From the NCBI GenBank assembly GCA_005768755.1, contig VAFL01000019.1, positions 1 through 57,005 of the forward strand: a stretch of DNA of 57,005 nt, given 5' to 3'. The first letter of the stretch is position 1, and each line of letters begins with the position of its first letter. Below, piece by piece: positions 25,367 to 34,277 of the stretch. Under the pieces are notes generated by a model that was not told the origin of the DNA, did not search any database, and worked only from the letters and a program-made list of their open reading frames with translations. The position numbers were made by a program, and so were the translations under genes. The stretch is from Paracoccus denitrificans. Lineage in GTDB: Bacteria; Pseudomonadota; Alphaproteobacteria; Rhodobacterales; Rhodobacteraceae.

Positions 25367-28286
25367 GCAAGCGTCCTCCGTCCGGGTCGATGAATTGGGG
25401 CGAAACCACGCGAAGGCGTGTGACCTGCTGCTGCAACGGGTTCGCAGCCACGATCATCTCACCCAGTCTGTCCGCGCCATTTTCCAGAAAGCCCAAGCCT
25501 ATGGCACTGCCGACATGGGGTGAATAACAAGCCGAGCTGATCCAGCCCTGATCGTTAAGCGTGTCTTGTGGCAGGCCCTCCGTGAACAGGTGGGCCCCGG
25601 CTGTGACCGGATCGGCAGGGACGACGGGTTGCAGCCCGACCAGCAGGCGGGTGTCATTCACCAGGCCATCGCGTCGCGACATCACCGCGCCAATGCAATC
25701 CTTCTTCGTGCTGACCATCCGACCCAGACCCAGCATCCGGGCGGTCGTCTGACCATTTATTTCATTTCCGGCCGCATGACCTTTTTCGATGCGCAGGACG
25801 CCTAGCGCCTCGGTCCCGTAAGGTGTGACGCCCAGATCGGTGCCCAGTTCGATCAACCGCGTCATCAATGCGTTGCAATAACGCGCCGGTACGGCGATTT
25901 CATAGGCCAGCTCGCCCGAAAATGAGATCCTGAACAGCCGCGCGCGCAGCCCTCCGCACACTGTCAGCGGGGCGCAGGACATGAAGGGAAATGACGCATT
26001 GGACAAATCAAATCCGTCGACGATGCGTTGCAGCAATGCCCGCGAACGGGGTCCGGCGACTGCCAGTTGCGCCCAGGCATCCGTGGTCGAGATCAGATGC
26101 ACATCCAGCTCTGGCCACAGGCATTGGCGGCAAAACTCCAGATGCCGATAGATAGCGCCGGCATTGGCGGTCGTTGTGGTCACGACATAGTGGGTGTCAC
26201 CCAGACGGGCACAGGTGCCATCGTCCCAGACAAAGCCATCCTCTCGCAGCATCAGCCCATAGCGCACCCGCCCCTGCTGCAGGCTTGCCATCCCGTTGGC
26301 ATAGACCCGATCAAGAAATGCGCTGGCGTCGCGCCCCTGTACGTCGATCTTGCCAAGCGTGGTCACATCGCAGACGCCGACGCCGGCCCGCACCGCCAAA
26401 ACTTCCCGGTCAACCGTTTCGCGCCAGTGGTTTTGGCCTGGGCGCGGAAAATATTGCGCGCGTATCCACGGCCCGGCCTCTGTGAAGACCGCGCCCTGCG
26501 CCGTGGCGAACTGATGGCTGGGGGTCAGGCGCGTGGGCCGAAAATGGGTGCCGGTGTCGCCACCGCCAAGCGTGGACAAAGCGACTGGCGTGTAAGGCGG
26601 ACGGAAAATCGTGGTCCCGGTTTCACCCATGCCCTGCCCGGTCATTGAGGCCATCAGCGCAATGGTCGTCACATTCGAGGTCTTGCCCTGATCCGTGGCC
26701 ATTCCAAGCGTCGTCCAGCGTTTCACGTGCTCCACCGGGCGCATGTTTTCCTGATGCGCTAGCATGATGTCCTTGACGGTAACGTCGTTCTGAAAATCGA
26801 CCCAGGCGCGCCTGCGGCCGGGCACATGCCAGAACGGCTGTGGGTCAGTGGACATGTCCTCTGCCCGGGGTAGATCCGGAAAGCGGGCCGTAATCCCCAG
26901 ATCCTGAAGTGCGGTGATTGCCGCGTGCGCGCCGGAAACCAATGCCTGCGCCGTTGTCCCTTCCCCCGCCGCCGCGCCGGCACATTCAAGACCCGGCGGG
27001 CCGTTCTTGCCAGCCAGAAAGATGTGCCGCGACTGATCCCAGACCGGACGCCCCCTGTGATGGGATGCGATCTGTATGTTCGGGTTCCAGCCGCCCGCGA
27101 CACCGAGCGCGCCACAATCGATCCATTCGCGGGACGTATCCGTCTGCACCTCGATCCGACGCAGCGCCAGGCGGCCGCGGCTGCCCGTCACACGACCGCC
27201 CGCGATCACCCGAAAACCGCTTTCCGGCACATCGGCACGGGTGTCGATGACGGCCGCGATGTCGATGCCCTTGGCGGCCAGATCCCGCGCTGTCCGATGC
27301 CCGTCATCATTATTCGTGAAAATCGCCACGCGATCCGCGGGGCTGACGGCATAGCGGTTCGCGAAGGTCCGCATGGCACCCGACAGCATGATGCCGGGCC
27401 GGTCGTTATCGGCAAACGGGATATGACGCTCGGTCGCGCCAGCGGCCAGGATCGCGCGTTTGGCAGTGATCCGCCACAAGGTCTGGCGCGGGCGACCAGC
27501 AGGATTGCCGAAATGATCCGCGACCCGTTCCACCGCGCCGTAGACACCATGATCGAAAGCGCCCCAGATGGTCGTGCGGCGCATCACGCGCAGGTTGGGC
27601 AAGCCGGAAAATTCGTCTTCCAACCCGGCGATCCAGTCCGTCGCCGGCATTTCCAGCGGATCGCGTTCTGCCAGAAGCCTGCCGCCCAGCCGAAAGTCCT
27701 CATCGGCCAGAATGACATTTGCGCCTGACCGTGCCGCCGTCAGGGCCGCCGAAAGTCCCGCCGGGCCGGCCCCGATCACCAGCAGGTCGCAATGGCGAAA
27801 CCCCGCATCGTAATCGTCGGGATCGGGCAGACCCGACAAGCGACCAAGCCCGGCCGCGCGGCGGATCAGCGGCTCATACAGCTTTTCCCAGAATGCCTTC
27901 GGCCACATGAAGGTCTTGTAATAGAAGCCGGCGGACAGGAACGGCGACAACAGATCGTTGACGGCCAGCAGGTCACGGTTCAGCGGACCCAGATGGTTCT
28001 GGCTGCGGGCCTGCAGGCCATCGAACAGTTCTGTTACGGTTGCACGCGTATTCGGTTCCAGCCGCGCGCCGTCGTGCAGTTCGACCAGGGCGTTCGGCTC
28101 TTCCGAGCCGGCGGTCAGGATGCCGCGCGGGCGATGATACTTGAAGCTGCGCCCGACCAGCAGGACATCATTGGCCAGCAGGGCGGATGCCAGCGTATCG
28201 CCCGGATGTCCCTGAAGGGTTCGGCCGTTAAAGCCGAAACTCAAGCCGCTGCTGCGGTCGATCAGGCCGCCAGAAAGGCGGCTCAT
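25359..28286 (-). CDS. soxA: sarcosine oxidase alpha subunit
   Basis: A 975-residue subunit carrying NAD and the folate-binding C-terminal domain. It starts with a [2Fe-2S]-like fold lacking cluster cysteines (GLSFGFNGRTLQGHPGDTLASALLAN) and GRSFKYHRPRGI. A dinucleotide-binding domain (LLVIGAGPAGLSAALTAARSG) follows at about 165-190, then a C-terminal GcvT-like aminomethyltransferase domain that takes the methyl group onto tetrahydrofolate. It overlaps soxD by 4 bp and soxG by 8 bp. The enzyme demethylates sarcosine to glycine in choline/betaine breakdown. Confidence 0.94.
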   Translation of the reverse strand: MSRLSGGLIDRSSGLSFGFNGRTLQGHPGDTLASALLANDVLLVGRSFKYHRPRGILTAGSEEPNALVELHDGARLEPNTRATVTELFDGLQARSQNHLGPLNRDLLAVNDLLSPFLSAGFYYKTFMWPKAFWEKLYEPLIRRAAGLGRLSGLPDPDDYDAGFRHCDLLVIGAGPAGLSAALTAARSGANVILADEDFRLGGRLLAERDPLEMPATDWIAGLEDEFSGLPNLRVMRRTTIWGAFDHGVYGAVERVADHFGNPAGRPRQTLWRITAKRAILAAGATERHIPFADNDRPGIMLSGAMRTFANRYAVSPADRVAIFTNNDDGHRTARDLAAKGIDIAAVIDTRADVPESGFRVIAGGRVTGSRGRLALRRIEVQTDTSREWIDCGALGVAGGWNPNIQIASHHRGRPVWDQSRHIFLAGKNGPPGLECAGAAAGEGTTAQALVSGAHAAITALQDLGITARFPDLPRAEDMSTDPQPFWHVPGRRRAWVDFQNDVTVKDIMLAHQENMRPVEHVKRWTTLGMATDQGKTSNVTTIALMASMTGQGMGETGTTIFRPPYTPVALSTLGGGDTGTHFRPTRLTPSHQFATAQGAVFTEAGPWIRAQYFPRPGQNHWRETVDREVLAVRAGVGVCDVTTLGKIDVQGRDASAFLDRVYANGMASLQQGRVRYGLMLREDGFVWDDGTCARLGDTHYVVTTTTANAGAIYRHLEFCRQCLWPELDVHLISTTDAWAQLAVAGPRSRALLQRIVDGFDLSNASFPFMSCAPLTVCGGLRARLFRISFSGELAYEIAVPARYCNALMTRLIELGTDLGVTPYGTEALGVLRIEKGHAAGNEINGQTTARMLGLGRMVSTKKDCIGAVMSRRDGLVNDTRLLVGLQPVVPADPVTAGAHLFTEGLPQDTLNDQGWISSACYSPHVGSAIGLGFLENGADRLGEMIVAANPLQQQVTRLRVVSPQFIDPDGGRLRD

Positions 28287-28561
28287 CGTGACTGACCCTT
28301 CAGGTTGCGGGCCAGTTCGGCGCCAACGATCTCGTGGGTGACCGTGTTGCGCGTCACCACCAGCCAGCTGTGGTCCCCTTGTTCATGAAACCAAAGCTCT
28401 TTGTGCAGGCCAGCGGGGTTGTCGCGCAGATGCACATATTCATGGAAGCGGTCCGCCGCGTCCGGCGCCATGCCATCGGGGCGATCAAGCAGCGACGCAT
28501 CGCCCAGACAGGTAAATTCAGACGCATCGCGAAGGCCAAGAAGCGGGTGCGGGATCAGCAT
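28283..28561 (-). CDS. soxD: sarcosine oxidase delta subunit with altered zinc site
   Basis: A 92-residue delta subunit, recognised by position between soxB and soxA and by LRDASEFTCLGDA and the VTRNTVTHEI end. In characterised delta subunits Zn is held by three cysteines and one histidine (Cys6, Cys9, His59, Cys63). Here the N-terminal CPxCG is replaced by HPLLG (His5, Leu8) and Cys63 is Asp63, while His59 remains. The usual zinc site is therefore absent or converted to an H/H/D-type site. The remaining length and operon placement are normal. Confidence 0.87.
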   Translation of the reverse strand: MLIPHPLLGLRDASEFTCLGDASLLDRPDGMAPDAADRFHEYVHLRDNPAGLHKELWFHEQGDHSWLVVTRNTVTHEIVGAELARNLKGQSR

Positions 28562-28568
28562 GTCGTCC

Positions 28569-29819
28569 TCAATGCAGGTTCGGCGTGGCGCCCACGCCCT
28601 TTTCGTCGATGGGATAGCCGCGCGCGAACCGGTCCAGCCGCATCAGCCGCGTGGTGTCATGGGGGCTGTCGGTGGCGATCAGATGCGCAAAGGCATAGCC
28701 GCTGGCAGGCGTCGCCTTGAACCCGCCATAGCACCAGCCGGCATTCAGATAGAGCCCATCGACCGGTGTCCGGTCGATGATGGGAGAGCCGTCCATCGAC
28801 ATGTCCATGATCCCGCCCCACAGCCGCAGCAGCCGCGCCCGCCCGATCATCGGCATCAAGGCCAGCCCGCCCTGGGCCACATCCTCGATCGTGGCCAGAT
28901 TTCCGCGCTGCGCGTAGGAATTGTAGCCGTCGATATCGCCGCCGAAGACCAACCCGCCCTTGTCGGATTGGCTGATATAGAAATGACCGGCGCCAAATGT
29001 GATGACGCCGTCGATCACCGGCTTCAGTCCCTCGGTCACGAAGGCCTGAAGGACATGGCTTTCGATGGGCAGCCGCATCCCCGCCATCGCCATCACCTGC
29101 CCCGAGGAGCCCGCGACCGCCACCCCAAGCTTGCGCGCACCGATATATCCGCGCGTCGTATCGACCCCGCGAACACGGTTGTTTTCGATCCGGATGCCAG
29201 TGACCTCGCAATTCTGGATCAGATCCACCCCGGCACGATCCGCGCCACGCGCATAGCCCCAGGCCACGCCGTCATGGCGCGCAGTTCCGGCGCGGCGCTG
29301 CAACACGCCGCCCTTGATGGGAAAACGGGCATTGTCGAAGTTAAGCCAGGGATACATGGCGCGCACCCCGGCCTGATCAAGCAATTCGGCATCTGCCCCG
29401 GCGAGGATCATCGCATTGCCACGCCTGCGCGCCGCGTCGCGCTGTGCGTCCGTGTGGATCAGGTTCAGGATGCCGCGCTGGCTGACCATGGCGTTGAAGT
29501 TCAGCTCCTGCTCCAGGCTCTCCCACAGCGTCATGGAGAATTCATAGAAAGGCTGGTTTCCCGGCAGCAGGTAATTGGATCGGATAATCGTCGTGTTGCG
29601 ACCGATATTGCCCGAACCAAGCCACCCCTTCTCCAGCACTGCGATCCGCGACTGTCGAAACGCTTTCGCAAGATAATAGGCCGTTGCCAGCCCATGCCCG
29701 CCGCCGCCGACGATGACATAATCATAAGCTGGCTGGGGATCGGGATTGCGCCAAAGTGGCTTCCAGCCTTTGTGGCCACGCAGGGCTTCGGCAACGACCC
29801 TGAAACCTGAATATCGCAA
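28569..29819 (-). CDS. soxB: sarcosine oxidase beta subunit
   Basis: A 416-residue flavoprotein subunit that oxidises sarcosine. The FAD-binding motif YVIVGGGGHGLATAYYLAK is at about residues 34-52. H182 in ARHDGVAWGYARGA corresponds to the conserved histidine that holds covalent FMN in heterotetrameric enzymes. GGWCYGG-like substrate-site features appear near the end (NAGWCYGGFKATPASG). It is the first gene of the operon, 7 bp before soxD and divergent from a GlxA-type regulator. Confidence 0.94.
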   Translation of the reverse strand: MRYSGFRVVAEALRGHKGWKPLWRNPDPQPAYDYVIVGGGGHGLATAYYLAKAFRQSRIAVLEKGWLGSGNIGRNTTIIRSNYLLPGNQPFYEFSMTLWESLEQELNFNAMVSQRGILNLIHTDAQRDAARRRGNAMILAGADAELLDQAGVRAMYPWLNFDNARFPIKGGVLQRRAGTARHDGVAWGYARGADRAGVDLIQNCEVTGIRIENNRVRGVDTTRGYIGARKLGVAVAGSSGQVMAMAGMRLPIESHVLQAFVTEGLKPVIDGVITFGAGHFYISQSDKGGLVFGGDIDGYNSYAQRGNLATIEDVAQGGLALMPMIGRARLLRLWGGIMDMSMDGSPIIDRTPVDGLYLNAGWCYGGFKATPASGYAFAHLIATDSPHDTTRLMRLDRFARGYPIDEKGVGATPNLH

Positions 29820-29955
29820 GGATGCCCCCTGATCTGACGACGGCCTGCATCAAGATAGCGCGGATTCAGGGACGCACTTGATCTTGCTGGCCATGATCTT
29901 GTCCGCCACGGACATTCGGGTAAAGTCACGTCCGTCCAGCTTGCATTGTCTACCC

Positions 29956-30900
29956 ATGCCCACGCCCATTCGTATCGGCTTCATCCTTGTCCCCGGCTAT
30001 TCGCTGATGTCGATGGCCGCTGCGGTCGAGCCGCTGCGCGCCGCGAACCTGCTGGCCGGGCGCGTCCTGTATGATGTGCGCCACCTGTCGACGTCCGGCG
30101 GCTTTGTCGCGTCGACCTCGGGCGGTGGGTTTCAGACGGAACCGGTTTCGCAGGCCAGACAGCTGGACCTTGCGCTGATCGTGGCAGGTGGAAACCCGAT
30201 CCAGCACCGCGACACCGAATTGATGCGGGCGCTGCGCACACTTGCGCAGAAATGGCGCATTCCGCTTGGCGGCATTTCAGGCGGTGCCGCAATCCTTGCA
30301 CGGGCCGGACTGATGGAGGGGCGGCGCTTCACGTTGCACTGGGCGCATATCGACGCCCTGTCAGAGCTGATGCCCAACCTGCTGATCGAGCGCGCGTTAT
30401 TCGTCATCGACCGTGACCGGCACAGCTGCGCAGGCGGGATCGCCGCCCTCGACATGATGTGCGCCAATATAGCGCGCGACCATGGCCCGACCTTCGCGCG
30501 TGAGGTCGCGGACTGGTTCATTCACACCCGCCCGCGCCTGGCAGACGAGCCGCAGCTGTCCCCGACCGCCGCGCGTTTCGGTCTGCGTCATCCGACGCTG
30601 GTCCGCGCCGTTGATCTGATGTTCGCCAATCTGGCCGATCCGCTTTCACCATCCGACATCGCACGCGCCGTCGGGTCCAGCCAACGTCAGCTTGGCCGGT
30701 TGTTCAATGCCGAACTGGGCCAACCGTTATCGGCCTTCTATCGGCACATGCGATTGAAGAAGGCCGATGAGTTGATCCTGCAAAGCGGGCTTTCAATGCT
30801 GGACATCTCTCTGCTTACGGGATTTGGCAGCGCTGCGCATTTTTCGCGCGCCTATGCCGCAAAATTCGGCATCTCGCCAACCGCCCGACGCAGGGGTTGA
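29956..30900 (+). CDS. GlxA-family transcriptional regulator (DJ-1/PfpI plus AraC-type HTH)
   Basis: A 314-residue protein with an N-terminal DJ-1-like amidotransferase fold (about residues 1-190) and a C-terminal AraC/XylS double helix-turn-helix (about 215-312: LSPSDIARAVGSSQRQLGRL and the ISLLTGFGSAAHFSRAY motif). The nucleophile-elbow position reads GISGGAA rather than containing cysteine, so it is a sensor rather than an enzyme. Relatives regulate choline, betaine, carnitine and sarcosine catabolism, and divergence from soxBDAG supports that role. The start MPTPIRIGFILVPGY is preferred over upstream in-frame ATGs. Confidence 0.86.
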   Translation: MPTPIRIGFILVPGYSLMSMAAAVEPLRAANLLAGRVLYDVRHLSTSGGFVASTSGGGFQTEPVSQARQLDLALIVAGGNPIQHRDTELMRALRTLAQKWRIPLGGISGGAAILARAGLMEGRRFTLHWAHIDALSELMPNLLIERALFVIDRDRHSCAGGIAALDMMCANIARDHGPTFAREVADWFIHTRPRLADEPQLSPTAARFGLRHPTLVRAVDLMFANLADPLSPSDIARAVGSSQRQLGRLFNAELGQPLSAFYRHMRLKKADELILQSGLSMLDISLLTGFGSAAHFSRAYAAKFGISPTARRRG

Positions 30901-30986
30901 TCCTTCGCCTAACAGCGCCATCACTTCATTGACAGCCGAAGCCGCCGGCCTAGGCTGCACGTTGTCCACAACGGGGGAGGCAAACC

Positions 30987-32585
30987 TTGAAGACCAATAT
31001 CCGAACACTGTTCTGCTGCATGGGTGCGACGCTGCTGCCCTCGCACTCGCTGGCCGCGGATGTCAGCCCGACAGCCCCTGAAGTCGAATGCCACGCCGAA
31101 ATTCCACGCGTTTCAAAGGATGAGGCCTGGCCCGGCTATCTGGTCACCGAAAATGGCGCCGAAACCTGCATTCCTTTCACACCGACCGGGCTTCTGCCGC
31201 TAGAAGGCAATCAGGGCGATTTCTATATCGAGGAATTTACCGATCAGAAGGTCCGCGATGCCTGGGAAGCGTGCAAGGCCGAAGGTCCCGCCTGTCTTGA
31301 TGCACAGGCCGAAATCATCAGCGGCCAGGGTGGCGAGAATGTCTTCAGAAACACCGGTGCAGTCGATCCGAACGGCCTGATCGACCCGCTGGCCGATGAT
31401 GTCGATCTGACCCGGATTCGCCGACCGGCCTATTTTGGTGCCGCACCCTATAACGAGGCGATCGCCGAGGTCGAAGACCGCACCTATACGGTCGAGGTTA
31501 CCGTTGCGTCGGAACCGAACGAACACGAATTCATGGACGTTCCCGCCGACAAGACATGGGGCCTGCGCGGCTGGTACATCGAGGGCGCTGGCGTGGAAAA
31601 CGCAGCCGGAGAGACCGAGCGTGCCCTTGTCATCATGATCGCGGGACGCACGATCGAAACCACCGCGATGCAGCATCCCGACGATGTGCTGTTCACCCGC
31701 AATGCCGAAACCGGCATTTATGAAGACGTCACCTATCCGACCGAGCGTTCAGAGAAATGGGGCACGCCGGCTTGGCGTGGCTATCTTCTTGCGCTGAACC
31801 GCGCGGGCTTCGACGTGCTGACACTGGACAAGCGCGGGCATGGGATCTCGGGCGGGCTGAATGCCAGCAACAACGCATTGATGGCGCGCGACCTGTTCAC
31901 CGCATTGCAGGAATTCGACAGTGGCGAAGGGCTGCGGCTTCTGGCCCCCGACGGCACGCTGTTGGCGGGCTCGGATGCGGCGGGTGTGTTGCTTGGGGGT
32001 CGGCCATCGTCCGAGATACCGCTGATCCTTGCGGGACCATCCCAGGGCTCCATGGTGGTGGCCTTCGCGATGCACGATGCCTTCGTCGGCGATTGCAGCT
32101 TCGATGCCGCAACAACCGAATGCGGACCGAGGCCCGATGTGAGTATAAAGGCCGCCATGCTGCTTGCTGAATTCGCCAAGGGCCCCGGCTATGCCCCGGC
32201 GCGAGTCATCCGCGAAGGCGCGTTCCGCAGCGACCGTCATATTGCCTATCTGCCAACCAGCGAGATCATGGAGCATATCGGCGAATGGCCTGCGACCTTC
32301 ATTGGTCGCGGACTGTGGGATGTTTCCGGCGGGCTTGAGGGCACGCTGGACCTTTATGACCGCGCCAGTGCGCCGAAAGAACTGGTGGTCGTTCGCGGCC
32401 CGCATTCCGAAGTGGAATATGGGGCTGAAAACATCGCCTATATGCAAGATCGAATGGTCGCCTTCGCGACGGCGGTTATGAAAGGTCAGGACGCAATTCC
32501 GGGGGCCGCTGAATTTGGCGACCTGCGCGACTTGGTCCTGTCGGCCCCCTCCGATTGGGCGCCGTCCAGTCGACCAACGCAATAG
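30987..32585 (+). CDS. secreted alpha/beta-hydrolase
   Basis: A 532-residue protein with an N-terminal signal peptide (cleavage probably after SLAA). The alpha/beta-hydrolase core has the nucleophile elbow G-P-S-Q-G with S352, the oxyanion/RGHG-type motif LDKRGHGISGG and a likely catalytic His in VRGPHSE. Several cysteines fit periplasmic disulfides. The TTG start follows the strong ribosome site GGGGGAGG. It stands alone, convergent with the ABC transporter operon. The substrate is not evident; an esterase or peptidase-like role is possible. Confidence 0.7.
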   Translation: MKTNIRTLFCCMGATLLPSHSLAADVSPTAPEVECHAEIPRVSKDEAWPGYLVTENGAETCIPFTPTGLLPLEGNQGDFYIEEFTDQKVRDAWEACKAEGPACLDAQAEIISGQGGENVFRNTGAVDPNGLIDPLADDVDLTRIRRPAYFGAAPYNEAIAEVEDRTYTVEVTVASEPNEHEFMDVPADKTWGLRGWYIEGAGVENAAGETERALVIMIAGRTIETTAMQHPDDVLFTRNAETGIYEDVTYPTERSEKWGTPAWRGYLLALNRAGFDVLTLDKRGHGISGGLNASNNALMARDLFTALQEFDSGEGLRLLAPDGTLLAGSDAAGVLLGGRPSSEIPLILAGPSQGSMVVAFAMHDAFVGDCSFDAATTECGPRPDVSIKAAMLLAEFAKGPGYAPARVIREGAFRSDRHIAYLPTSEIMEHIGEWPATFIGRGLWDVSGGLEGTLDLYDRASAPKELVVVRGPHSEVEYGAENIAYMQDRMVAFATAVMKGQDAIPGAAEFGDLRDLVLSAPSDWAPSSRPTQ

Positions 32586-32592
32586 CTTTGGC

Positions 32593-32623
32593 ACAGGCGG
32601 CGGGCGTTCGCTTCGCCGCCTGT
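32593..32623. terminator. hairpin between converging genes
   Basis: ACAGGCGGCG (32593-32602) pairs with CGCCGCCTGT (32614-32623) across an 11-nt loop, between the hydrolase stop and the permease stop. It has no T-run on either side, so terminator function (possibly bidirectional or Rho-assisted) is uncertain. Confidence 0.5.
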
Positions 32624-33423
32624 CAGCCCTGCTGGCTGCGCTCTGCCCCCATCAATCGGGGCAGATTTCCAAAGCCCCCGATCAAGCCAAAGATCAGCGC
32701 CGACAATGCCACAAACAGAACCGAGACCACGGCAAGGATCGGCGTGTATCCATAACGCAATGCGTTGAAAATCTTGACCGGCAGTGTTTCCACCGTAAAC
32801 CCCGCAACCATGTAAGCGATGATATATTCGTTAAGGCTGAGGACGAAGGCGAAAGCATAGCCAGATACGATATAGGGCAACAGCAGTGGCAGGATAACCG
32901 TGCGCATCACGACCCACCGGTTCGCACCCATGACACGGGCGGATTCGATCAGTGCGCGGTCGATCCCGCGCAGGCCCAGTGAGATCGTCACAAGGGGCAG
33001 TGTGACCAGAAAAATCCCGTGCGAGATGATCGTGGCCCAGATCTGGCCATAACCGCCGAATGTCATCCAGAAGATCATGAACCCAAGTGCCGAGATCACG
33101 GGCGGCAACGCAAAAGGCGCAAGCCCCATGCCCGTCAGTAATTGGGCGACGGGCCCCCTCCGCTCCCACACGAACAGCGCCAGTGGCAGCGCGATGGCGA
33201 CCGAAAGCGCCGCCGCAGAAACTGCAATGGTCAACGAATGGCGCAGCGGCACCAGCCATTCCGGGTCCGAGAACAGACGGGCGTACCAGTGCAGCGACGG
33301 CTCGACCGGGGGAAAACGCAGCGTTTGCGGCCCGTTCAGCGATACCGCCGCGACCACGATCAGCGGCAGGACCAACAGCGCCAGAACGGTGGCGATATAG
33401 ACCAGTTTCAACGCCCTGCTCAT
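32623..33423 (-). CDS. ABC transporter permease (PotC-like)
   Basis: A 266-residue inner-membrane permease with six hydrophobic helices and the EAA loop LIESARVMGANRWVVMRTV, of the spermidine/putrescine-type (PotC) family. It overlaps the preceding permease by 4 bp and ends the operon. Together with the PotB-, PotA- and PotD/F-like proteins it should import a small cationic or amide compound. Substrate assignment depends on the operon's ureohydrolase and amidase. Confidence 0.87.
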   Translation of the reverse strand: MSRALKLVYIATVLALLVLPLIVVAAVSLNGPQTLRFPPVEPSLHWYARLFSDPEWLVPLRHSLTIAVSAAALSVAIALPLALFVWERRGPVAQLLTGMGLAPFALPPVISALGFMIFWMTFGGYGQIWATIISHGIFLVTLPLVTISLGLRGIDRALIESARVMGANRWVVMRTVILPLLLPYIVSGYAFAFVLSLNEYIIAYMVAGFTVETLPVKIFNALRYGYTPILAVVSVLFVALSALIFGLIGGFGNLPRLMGAERSQQG

Positions 33424-34277
33424 GCTGCGGCCCCCCTATCCCGTCCAGCCAGAGACGCAAGTCCCACAAGCGCCAATGCCACCAGCATCAGGAAGACCGA
33501 CATGGCGGCGGCAAATGGCAGGTTCGACTGATAGACCGCCTGATCGGTAATGTGGACCGACAGGGTCCAGTCCTCGGACCGTCCCAGAAGCTGCGGCAGC
33601 AGATAGGACCCAAGGGTGAAAACGAAGACCAGAATGAAGGCGCCAGTGATGGCACCGCGCAGATTGGGCAGGATCACACCGAAAAATGCGCGCGGACCGG
33701 ATGCGCCCATGACGCGCGCAGCCTCGACAATCTCGGGATCAAGCCGGGAAACGGGCGGATAAAGCACCAGCACGGCGAAGGGAAAGCCGATATAGCACAG
33801 CCCCGCGATCAGCGCGAAAAGCGACGGCGTATAGGCCTGGGGCGCGTCCGTCAGGCCCAGCCAGACGAACAGATTGCTGATGCCCGCAGTCTGCGAAAGC
33901 AGGGTCGAAAGCGCAAAGCCGATAATGACCTCGGACAGGGCCAGCACGGACAGCAGCACGACCAACACGACAGTCTGGATGCGGTTGCTCATGCTTGCCA
34001 GAAAGACCGTGAAGGGAAAGGCAATCACCACGCAGATCACTGCCGCCGTCAGCGAAACGCCAAGCGAGACTGCCATGACCTTGGCGAAGAAGCCGGTCAT
34101 GAAGCGGGCATAGCTGTCCAGCTCAAACCCCCATTCATAAAAGCCACTGGGATCGCGATGGGCGACGGAAACCGCCAGCATGATGCCAAAGGGAACAAGG
34201 AAGAACAGCCCCAGCATCGCTGCCGGCCACAGGCCCAGCCAGCGCGGGGTCGCGGTTTCGGGAACGATCGCGGTCAT
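33420..34277 (-). CDS. ABC transporter permease (PotB-like)
   Basis: A 285-residue permease with six predicted helices and the EAA motif EIVEAARVMGASGPRAFFGV, typical of the first permease of Pot-type importers. The N-terminus has a short cytoplasmic stretch before the first helix (WLGLWPAAMLGLFFLVPFGI). The 4-bp overlaps with the ATPase gene upstream and the second permease downstream indicate coupled synthesis. Confidence 0.87.
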   Translation of the reverse strand: MTAIVPETATPRWLGLWPAAMLGLFFLVPFGIMLAVSVAHRDPSGFYEWGFELDSYARFMTGFFAKVMAVSLGVSLTAAVICVVIAFPFTVFLASMSNRIQTVVLVVLLSVLALSEVIIGFALSTLLSQTAGISNLFVWLGLTDAPQAYTPSLFALIAGLCYIGFPFAVLVLYPPVSRLDPEIVEAARVMGASGPRAFFGVILPNLRGAITGAFILVFVFTLGSYLLPQLLGRSEDWTLSVHITDQAVYQSNLPFAAAMSVFLMLVALALVGLASLAGRDRGAAA

